From the NCBI RefSeq assembly GCF_022605725.1, contig NC_065551.1, positions 12,028,001 to 12,092,000 of the forward strand: a DNA stretch of 64,000 nt. Reading direction: 5' to 3'. The position numbers were made by a program, and so were the translations under genes. Below the pieces are notes generated by a model that worked only from the letters and a program-made list of their open reading frames with translations, made no database searches and was not told the DNA's origin. Below, in pieces: positions 55,281 through 64,000 of this stretch. How positions within the stretch are numbered: position 1 is the first letter of the stretch; the number at the start of each line of letters is the position of its first letter. Source of the DNA: Anthonomus grandis grandis. Its lineage: Eukaryota > Arthropoda > Insecta > Coleoptera > Curculionidae.

Positions 55281-57993
55281 GCTTTCTGATGAGCTTAGTA
55301 TTACTATACATTACCTTCTATGCATAGTATTACACTGAAAATGGCCGGGAATCTGACGGAAGATACCAGTTTTAAAGATTTCTAAAATTAGCTTAAGGTA
55401 ATAGTTTATTGTGTTATCAATTTCCATACATACCTATGTATTTTCTTCTGAATCTTGAAGTAGTTGCAATATGCAAAGTGTTGTTTCAAAATAAAAGAAG
55501 TTAAAAAATGATCTACTTCTTAAAGTTGAAAATACAATATAAGCGACTTCAAGTTTTATATTGTTTATACTTGTTATTCCATTTATGATTACTTTATGAC
55601 TGAATCAACGAGGAAATTTAAAGCATTTATAATGCTTAACTGGAACAAACATTTTAAGAGAACAGTAGAGAATAGTTGACATAATTATTAACATCAGTTG
55701 TATCAAATCCCTGTTCCCAGGAAGGAATGCAGGAAAAAAGCTATTCTTAGAATAACAATTACAATTTTTAAAATCTAAACAATAATCATATTTAAGATTA
55801 CTGGTGTTACTCGAAAGTGCTTCGTATCCAATTGAGGCTTCTACATCCACGATGTTTGTAAGAACAAGGCTTTACGTATGAGTTATAAATTATTACGAAT
55901 AGTATGAGTTAGTATTTATTTGTAGCCTCTTAGCATAATTGTAGGCTAAGCACAGATAATTTATCTGAGGTTGCTGATTGCAAACTGAACTGTCTACGCA
56001 TAACTTGTCCTTAGCACTGAACCAAGTAACGAAGGCTTAGTTATTAGCGAAGGTTCGCTAATATTGTTGTTGACTAAAGCTCAATCAAAAAATCTCAAAA
56101 GCAAAAACACTGAAATAAATATAAGTCTATGTATTTTTATTAGCCTTTACTTTTACTACATATTACCAGCTTTCCGCTAATTAGTTCGCGTCCATGTGTA
56201 TTCCATGATACCAAAATAATCAAGGTTAAAATGTTAATGTAACGTATATGTATATTTGTTTTTTTAATTTATTTTTATTATCGACTCGAGCTCGTGACAA
56301 ACATAAGATTAATAATAAAATTATTATAAAAACAATTTTTATGTGCATTTTTATATGCAGATGAATAATTCCTGTAATCGTAAAATTAAATGCGCATTTT
56401 TCAGATTTATTTTGTTGTTGGGGGGTTTTAAGTAGTCAAGTTAATTTACTAAAAATATTTTATTGTGATTCCAATCTACGTTTAACAAAATAACATATTG
56501 TAGTTGAATGATAAATCTGACTAGAACCTAACAATAATATAATAAAATGTTGCTGGTTGAGGATATACAGAGTGTTAAAGTTGGATGATATGGGCAAAGT
56601 TTTTAATGAAAACATTTAATTTGTTTTTAATATAGGTATACATTAGCGATTGTAGTAAAATGTATGCAAAACCACTGGATCTATCACTATGCCTATAGGT
56701 TTAAATGCGATAAATTAGTAAATTAAATTGAGTAGTTTTGACATAAATAAAAAATTGCACAAAATTTGACGTTTTAAGTTTTTTTAGGATAAAAGTAAAT
56801 ATTCTTATTAAAATTATAAAAGTTTTAATTAATAATTTGAATTCTTTGTTGGTTGAAAATGACTAAATCACACCCATCATGACCAAAACTTTTTGCACAT
56901 GGATGGTAAAAATATGGAAAAGTGGATGAACATATTTTTCTTAATGGTACATAAGAAACTGAGGAGAGTAAACTTGATGAAGTTCGATCAAAATAAATTT
57001 GTCTATTCTCATATTACGTGAAAATTAATCGTGTTTTATTAAAAATTTCTTCCTCCTTTTAATTTTGTTTCTTTTTGTTACCATTTTAGGTTTTTGTAGT
57101 ATTTTTTTTTAATATTTTTTTATTAACTTGGAAATCATAAGTTTTTGTAATAAGAAATCATTCATCTTAACGGTGATTCCCAGGGTTTTTAAAAAAATAT
57201 TTTCTTAGCTGCGAAATAATAAAAATATTTATCCCAGCGATGATTTTTAAGAGTAGTCAACCTAAAATGTGTGATTACGAATGATAAAATATTTATATGA
57301 TTTCTAAAAGTCTTCCTCCTGGAATGACAATATATTCATCTCATCAGTGATTTTTAATTCACTAAAAAAATTAAATATATATCTTTTCTTTCTCTTTTAT
57401 TTTTCTCCTTTGATGGTTGTTTTTTTATATGACTGGAAGTACTAAATTATTTATCTAAGCAATGAATATCACGATATTTCTACTTTTATCTTCTTGACAA
57501 TGATAATATATTGAAAGTTTATAACCTTCGTCTTTCTTCTTGATGTCCAAAATACAATAAACCATATTTATATACAGGGCGGTCCATACTAATCATTCCT
57601 AAATTAGTGCTATGAATAAAACTTTAATTATTTATAACAACTTCTATTTAAAAAACCTACTAATTGCGACTTTAATATACAGGATGCTGTATATGAAAAA
57701 AGGCCTTTTGCATTTAATTTATAATTAAAACAATATAAAAGTAATCTTTTCTACTTTAACACTCTGATCTCCCAGCACCTCAAAACATTTGCAACAACTT
57801 CTGAGAATCCTAATTATAAACCCCTATTTAACTATATGACCCAACGGAGCCACCTTATAATAATGATATAATAGTCATCCAATAAACTTATATAAAACAG
57901 TTCTTACCTTCACTATACATAACCAAACAATATTTACAGTGCCACCCCCGTAATTCCTTAACACAGACTATCACATTTGTTTACCCAGCAAAG
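55281..57993. other. Intergenic region downstream of yellow
   Basis: No gene is recognised in about 2.7 kb. A weak mariner-type end (TACAGGGCGGTCCATACTAA) occurs at about 57574 and a second partial one (TACAGGATGCTGTA) at about 57679. The rest is AT-rich. Confidence 0.35.
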
Positions 57994-59057
57994 TCACATC
58001 GTTAGCAGCATTCCAGCGATCAGCAACGTTAAGATGCCCAAAGCTTTTCTTTCTGCCACACCAGATACGTCTTCTTTCCTTGTTGTAACTGGGGTAGAAG
58101 TAGTAGATGCAGAGTCAGGTTGCGGTTGCGCTTCTGGCTCAGGTTTTGTCTCTTTCTTTCCTTCGTCTTCTAAATCAGATCGACGATCGGCAGCAACAGT
58201 CACAGAAGTTTCCGGAGTAATCGTTTCTGTACTGGAGGAAGCATTGGCGCTTTCGTAGCTGTAGTTTTCGTCGTATAAGTAACTGTTTCCGCCTACGGGG
58301 GCTGCGATGATTCGGAAATTCGGTTCGGTTAAGTTGATTTTGTCGTAGACGAATCTGTTGAGTCTGTTTACTAGGAGAGTGAGGTTGCCCATGTCGTCAA
58401 AGCAGATCGAGTTCACCCATTCTAAGTATCTGTAAAATTAATTATTTCGTTAATAACTATCCTTATAAGTTTGCAAAGTGTTTTTTTAACTTATAGGGCA
58501 GAAACCGTTAAATTTTTACCCTTTACTCTCTGGGTCTCAGTCAAAGGCTTTCCAAAAATCTAACTTCAATTCATAAGCAACCCTTTATCTATATACTTAC
58601 TTAGCATCCCTAGCAATAACCCTTTGTCCACTTTGGAAATCCGTTGCACTATCCCACCTAGCAACACTATTGGCAGCCAATAAGCTAAAATACAGCACCC
58701 CTTTATCATCCATGACCATCCCCACCGTTTGGGAGCTCTTCAAACCGTTATCCTTAACATTGCCCTGGAATTCTCCATTAGAACTGCCAAATTCTTCGTT
58801 TCGCAGGACGCTTGTATTGATACTGTACAAGTGCAAAGAGGACATCGGAGTGTAGAATAATTCCCTATCCTCTTCTAGAATGATTTGTCCATTGTTATGT
58901 TTTACTTTCGGGCCCAAGGCTAAACTGGCGATGTTAATGGTGACCGCCATGGTGATGTCGTTCACGTTGAATTTGGTGGCTTGGGGGTCGGCCCGCATTG
59001 ATTGAGAGTGGCGAATTTTCCAGGATTTGTTGGTTTTTTGGGAGAATACGATGATGC
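57994..59057 (-). CDS. Yellow-family (MRJP domain) protein, last two exons
   Basis: The exons are 58601-59057 (acceptor TTACAG, donor GTAAGT) and 57994-58429 (acceptor TTTTACAG). The phases fit and give 296 residues to the stop at 57994. The text follows the second half of insect yellow proteins: I-I-V-F-S-Q-K-T-N-K-S-W-K-I-R-H; L-F-Y-T-P-M-S-S-L-H-L-Y; T-S-V-L-R-N-E; K-S-S-Q-T-V-G-M-V-M-D-D-K-G-V-L-Y-F; E-W-V-N-S-I-C-F-D-D-M-G-N-L; L-T-E-P-N-F-R-I. Yellow proteins are secreted six-bladed propellers used in pigmentation, cuticle and development. A Ser/Thr/Pro/Glu-rich linker is followed by a hydrophobic end (L-G-I-L-T-L-L-I-A-G-M-L-L), which is unusual and suggests membrane or GPI attachment. 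The N-terminal exons lie beyond 64000. Subfamily not determined. Confidence 0.9.
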
Positions 59058-59222
59058 CTGTAAGGAAATTTATATTTTAAAGTTTTTTTATAATCAAAAA
59101 CCTCCTTTTCAATTAATTTTTTATGAGTAATCCAATGATAAAATAAAATTTTAGTTATATCCCACCCAGAATTTAAAATCAATTTTTTTTTCAAAAATTA
59201 AAATAAAACTATCAATATGGTA

Positions 59223-61094
59223 CAGGGTCTTTCCCCATATATTAACCCCCCCTACAGGGGTAATGCGAAAAGTCAAAAAAAAAAATTTAATACAAACCTT
59301 TTGGGGTTTTACTTTCAATTTTTGAATCCGATGTCAACATTTTTTTTTCGTTTAGAAATGTCAAATTTTGACAGATGATCAGTTTTTTCTTATGAAACAC
59401 CCTGTATATGACTTCATAGTTAAAAAGGGCCGAATTTTCTGATTTCGAATATATATAGTTTAACTATGTTTTATTAAACCGTTTCAAGAATATCGGGCTC
59501 CAAACTTTAAAAAAAATAATATATTGAAGATCTCGGTAAGCGCTGCATTGTTATTGTGTGGCGTTTTTTTTAAGATAAATGAATTGAGTAGAAACAATAA
59601 AAACAGCAGATTTATTATTACTAAGGTGATATTTAGCATCATTTGTTGCCAAGGATACATTATTTTACCAATTGTTAAACTTTAATTTAGACGTAATTAT
59701 AACTATAACTGCTCTATATGACCACCACCATTATCAATACAGTTTATATAATCCTGCTCAATTTTGTGTATTGTATTCCTTATAAATTGTCTATGATTTT
59801 GATTGATATGATCTATCGCGTTAATAATTTTTCTGCGGAGCTCCTCGACATTTTCAGTTCTCTGTTCGTAAACTTTATTTTGCAGGTAACCCCACAGAAA
59901 TGAATCAAGAGGTGTCAGGTCTGGACTGTTTGGGGGCCAACGAATTGGCCCAGTTCGTCCAGTCCACAGGTTATGTCTTTCATTTAAAAATCTCAAAACA
60001 GGTAACAAATTATGCGATGGGGTATTATCTTGATGCCAAACTATTTGCTCATATTGCCTTATGGGTAGATCTTCAGGTTTAGCTTCAATTTGATAAGTAG
60101 GCATCTCTAGGTATCTCTCTCCCGTCAAGTTGCCGTTATAAAAAATAGGTCCTATGACCTAGTCATTTAAATTTCACACCATACATGTAGAGATTGCCGC
60201 CCTTGAAACTTAATTTAAAAAACCCTTGATATTCGGGGGTTTGGTCTTGACCAAAAGCGAACATTTTTTCGATTGTAAATGCCCGCGGTTGTAACGATGC
60301 ACTCGTCGGTCCACAAATTTTTTTTTAAAAAGTTATTATCTTCTTCTTTTAGCACTAGCATCTCTTGACAAAATTCCACCAATTTGACCAATTTGAGGGA
60401 GACAAAGGCCCGAACATGATAGCGTAGATCTAAATGTATTAAAAAATTAGTAAAAACTTACCTACCTTCGAAATATAGCAAAATATGTAATTCTTCTTCT
60501 GGATCGACAAGAACTGTCCGACGTTTTCTTCGTAGAGTTTTCCTGATGCAAAATGCTCGTTCTATATTTTTAAACGTATTTTTTGCCGGAATGGCACGTA
60601 AAGGAAAGGTTCGACGATATTCCTCTCTGGCGGCATTTGCGTTATTATTATTTTTATAAAATATACGGACGATGTCACATTTTTCTTCATCACTGTACGG
60701 CATTTTTTAACATTTATGGCTCAACCAACAAGAAATGACAATAGTTTTTAATAAATGTCAAACAATAACACTGCAGCGCTTACCAAGATCTTCAATATAT
60801 TATTTTTTTTAAGTTTGGAGCCCGATATTTCCGAAACGGTTTAATAAAACATAGTATATATAGTATATATAGTTTATATATTTGAAATCAGAAAATTCGG
60901 CTCTTTTTAACTATGAAGTCATGTACAGGGTGTTTTCTAAACGACGTTTCTACGTGACGTTTCTAAACGAAAAAAAAAATGTTCACATCGGATTCAAAAA
61001 TTGAAAGTAAAACCCCAAAAGTATTGTATTAAATTTTTTTTTAACTTTTCGCATTACCCCTGTAGGGGGGATCAATATATGGGGAAAGACCCTG
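59223..61094 (-). mobile_element. Mariner-like element H flanked by two inverted MITEs
   Basis: The outer ends CAGGGTCTTTCCCC and its reverse complement are bordered by TA (59221-59222, 61095-61096). Inverted arms extend about 350 bases. Each arm divides at an internal end: ACACCCTG-TA at 59404 and TA-CAGGGTGT at 60926. The outer 182 bases (59223-59404) and 169 bases (60926-61094) thus each look like a small TA-flanked unit with CAGGG ends. The core between them carries a minus-strand transposase. It lies in the intron upstream of the yellow exon at 59057. Confidence 0.8.
59703..60703 (-). pseudogene. Transposase of element H (DUF4817-type N-terminus)
   Basis: The start at 60703 opens M-P-Y-S-D-E-E-K-C-D-I-V-R-I-F-Y-K, a DUF4817-like helix-turn-helix N-terminus, in a frame that ends at 60458. 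Further on, in another frame, come T-D-E-C-I-V-T-T-A-G-I-Y-N-R-K-N (first catalytic Asp, near 60300) and a long intact C-terminal frame, 60128-59703, with T-G-E-R-Y-L-E, W-H-Q-D-N-T-P-S-H-N (second Asp) and W-P-P-N-S-P-D-L-T-P-L-D-S-F-L-W-G (third Asp). By count 40 residues lie between the second and third Asp. One or two frameshifts between 60460 and 60130 prevent function, so it was probably active recently. Confidence 0.8.
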
Positions 61095-64000
61095 TACATA
61101 CTCTTTTTTACCTACTAGTCTCTAAGTAATTCAATGGTAAAATCTAATTTTAGATACTAACATAAAATTTGTTTCATCAAAAATTAAAGTAAACCTCTCA
61201 ATATGGTACTCTTTTTCGCCACTTTTTCATGAGTAATTCAAGGGCAAAGTCAAATTTTCGAAATCAATATTTTTTCGTCAAAAATTAAAGTAAACCTATC
61301 ATGGTTCTCTTGTCAGCTATTTTTTTCTTCCAAGGTAAAATAAAATTGAAGTTATTTCTTACCTAGGCCTGGAAAAAAAAACTGTCAACAATGCAAATAA
61401 TCGCTACTACACGGTACTCTTTTTCAGCTTCTTTTTCCTGGGTAATTCAATAATGAAACCAAATTTTAAATATTACCAACCCAAGCTTTAACATTTAAAA
61501 AAAAACGTGGTCATATGGTGAGTGACCGCAGACATTTGTAAATTCTCCTTCAAAAAAATATTTACATTTTTAAAATATCCTGATTAAACTAAAAAGTCTA
61601 AACTAACAAAAATTATTATACTTTGTACGAAGGTTCTATTAAATACAGGTGTGGGATGAAAAGTTATAATCACAGCTGTACTTTGATTTTTTTCTAAACC
61701 AAAGGAGTTAAAAGTTTGAACACCATAAATTATTTTTTCACCAACAAGAAAATTCACCATTTTGCACTTTTTATTCTTTAAAATAATCCATTTTTGAATA
61801 ATTTTAAAATTATTCATCCTCAAAAGCGAACATAAATAAATTACAATGGAAAACGGGTTTTTTCATGGTCGAGCATTTTTGTTATTTTGTCAAGCACATG
61901 CGGCAATAAATATATAAATTCAAAAACGATATCGACACTAATCGTTATTGTTATGAGTTTCTGTTCATGTACAAATAGGAGGATGTTGTTTTTTTGTATT
62001 AGGTTTTTATGTATGTGGTTATTGAATATAACATGAACATTATAAAGATCATAGATAAACCAAAAATGTATAGATGACGATACCTTTAAAATAATTAAAT
62101 ATGGCGTTGGTCCGTCATTTTATATTAAAATTTTGACAGTGAATTCTGAATTGTTTTGAGTTATTGTACTAAAAATAAAAATTTATGTGGCGGAAAAATC
62201 CAATAATATTTACATGATTAAGATATAAATATCCAGTCATGATAAAAAAATGAGACAGAGCATGAGGGTCAAAAAATAAGATAATAAGAAATATTTTTTG
62301 TTAATTATCTTAATTAGATTATTATGTTTTTTTTTTGCATTTTTACCCCCATAATCAGATATAGCTTAATAATTATTTCGAGTTACATCTTACAATAATT
62401 CTGATATTTCTACCAGAGGAAACTTTGATGCTGGTGTTCAAAATATATCATGAATCACTAAAAAAACTATATTAAAAAAAACTACAAATAATGTGTTGCC
62501 AAGGAAACTTTTTAAACTTAATTATTGTAAAATAACGTTTAATTACAAGACATTTTTACGTTTTTCTAATAAGTGCATTTACACGATCAAGTTTACACTT
62601 CGATTAAATTACTTGTAAAGGCAATCGTTGGGCAGTTGGTCAAAAGTTTTTTCTCCAACAATTTTTTAAATGATGTGTGCCAATCAAACGGTAATTAATT
62701 CAGAATAATTAAAACTTATCATTACGCAACTATAAATCTGTTGTTCCTGCATATCCGAACCGTGAAAAATGATCATAAAATGCGTTTTCAAGGTTGGATA
62801 TTAATTGTATATTTATATATTACGCCTTCATCACTGATTTCTTTGCACGAGGCATATCTTCAAATGATGCATTGGAGAGTACTAATTCCAATTATTTTGG
62901 GTAATAAAAATAGTCCTGACCAAAGTATTATGTCTGCCTAAAAGGTCACCGCCTTGAAACGGTAATATAACAAAAATTCAATGTTAAAATAATACTCAGG
63001 TATAAAGGTTAACAAGTCATAGAAAATAACTACCAGTTACTGAATCACCTGTTTTATATGGTTAATAAGGTTTATATGGGAAGACCTTAGATATAATATC
63101 TAGATTACCTAGATATAGACGCTCGTCCATGATTGCAATTTTAATTGTATTTTTTTCGGGTTAAGGTGTTTTTTTTCTTGATTATGGTATTGATACACCT
63201 GCAGTGAGAAAAAAGGAGATCCCTTCTCACCCTGTCAATCAATAGCAAATAGTAAAAACCATGCCCCAATTTAAGTGAAAATGTTAGGTACATCCATACC
63301 TAATGCAAAATTAATGAATTCATGAAAAATTTAGTGCAAAATTATAATTTAAGCCATTTTGATGATAGTAACTGTAATTTTTACATTAGTTTCTAAGCTA
63401 CGCTCAAACTTACAAAAACCTCATAAGCGAGATTAAAGAGCTTCTAATAAATGTGGACGAAGAGTTGAAAAATCAAATAACATACAGGGTGGGCCAATCA
63501 AAATGAAACAAGGCTGATGGGGAAATATTTTGTGCATATCATCAGCTTTGCAATTTCAACCTCCTTGCGGGGGTCAGTTCCAACCCAAAATACTTAAATG
63601 GGATTAAGGGTCAAGTGATAACTCATTTTAAAGGTAATTGAAATCTCTTTTCAGCTTTTTTGTGCTTTATTTTAATAATAAATTTGTTACTAACCTCACA
63701 CAGGGGTGTGTTTCATCCCTTAAGTTAAAATAGGGTTAAACTTGTGATACCTCAATTTAAATCATCAAGTTTTAAAGTCATCAAATTCTCTTTTCAACAG
63801 TGCAACAAAATAAAGAAAAATTTTCTACGTTTATGATCGAAGATACAAAAAAAAAGATACGAAATGTAATATACATATATGAATTTTCATCTGACCAGTA
63901 TCGAAAATTGTGACGGTTAACAGTTACACCTAGAAAAAAATTTTAAATTTGTTTTCCCAATGAGTTTTTAAAAACTAATGATGAAAGCTAGTGCTTAATG
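61095..64000. other. Upstream intron of yellow, nothing else recognised
   Basis: No exon of yellow could be found, so the intron probably runs past the window edge. A mariner-type end (TACAGGGTGGGCCAATC) occurs at about 63484 without a visible partner. The remainder is AT-rich. Confidence 0.4.

Noticed and set aside
55605..55850. Minus-strand open frame of 81 codons
   Set aside because: No recognisable motif or splice context; composition is that of the flanks.
57977..58258. Plus-strand open frame opposite the yellow last exon
   Set aside because: It is the antisense of the Thr/Ser/Glu-rich linker; the minus strand has matched exon phases and yellow motifs.

Overview
The window looks like AT-rich genomic DNA from an insect; a beetle is plausible but not proven. 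The evidence is GT/AG introns, a yellow/MRJP-family gene, a membrane-anchored class 3 aldehyde dehydrogenase, and a dense load of decayed transposons typical of insect genomes (IS630-Tc1-mariner, hAT, pogo, BEL/Pao, LINEs, Penelope). No tRNA, rRNA, CRISPR or bacterial operon is visible.

Four gene models look sound. (1) A plus-strand gene for an unrecognised Ser/Lys/Glu-rich protein has an internal exon at 2814-3093 and a last exon at 13902-14418, joined in frame across a 10.8 kb intron full of transposon remains. (2) An uninterrupted 657-residue pogo/Tigger-type transposase with a C-terminal PHD finger lies at 33497-35470 (minus), inside a 4.7 kb element. (3) A complete six-exon class 3 aldehyde dehydrogenase occupies 36957-39160 (plus, 497 aa). 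(4) The last two exons of a yellow-family gene lie at 57994-59057 (minus); its earlier exons are beyond the window.

Layout: 1-2262 Penelope-like fragments with hammerhead-like terminal repeats. 2.8-14.4 kb gene 1, with mariner-like copies (3.6-4.3, 5.5-7.3, 8.7-9.3, 12.3-13.1 kb) and a hAT (8.57-11.08 kb) in its intron. 15.2-16.7 kb a decayed gene of a DUF7869-like family. 18.66-22.71 kb a set of nested insertions: mariner-like, then an element with 29-bp inverted ends, then a THAP-containing repeat, then a foldback. 23.0-25.76 kb a composite foldback. 29.3-30.7 kb BEL/Pao integrase. 31.57-36.27 kb the pogo/PHD element. 37-39.3 kb aldehyde dehydrogenase. 39.8-48.5 kb LINE fragments and another mariner-like element. 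48.4-55.3 kb two concentric inverted-repeat structures around a decayed gene with a Cys-rich tail. 58-64 kb yellow, with a mariner-type composite in its upstream intron.

The most interesting signals are in the pogo/PHD element: seven copies of a 15-bp motif (GAGCG-NN-ATNACCCC) around the transposase gene, 143-bp tandem repeats with a perfect hairpin near both ends, and a convergent second gene with SWIM-like and Ulp1-like segments. Also notable are the element at 50.1-54.3 kb, whose inverted repeats carry the 3' coding end of its own gene, and the repeated 'end within an end' architecture of the mariner-like copies. All homology calls come from reading translated motifs by eye; no database search was run.
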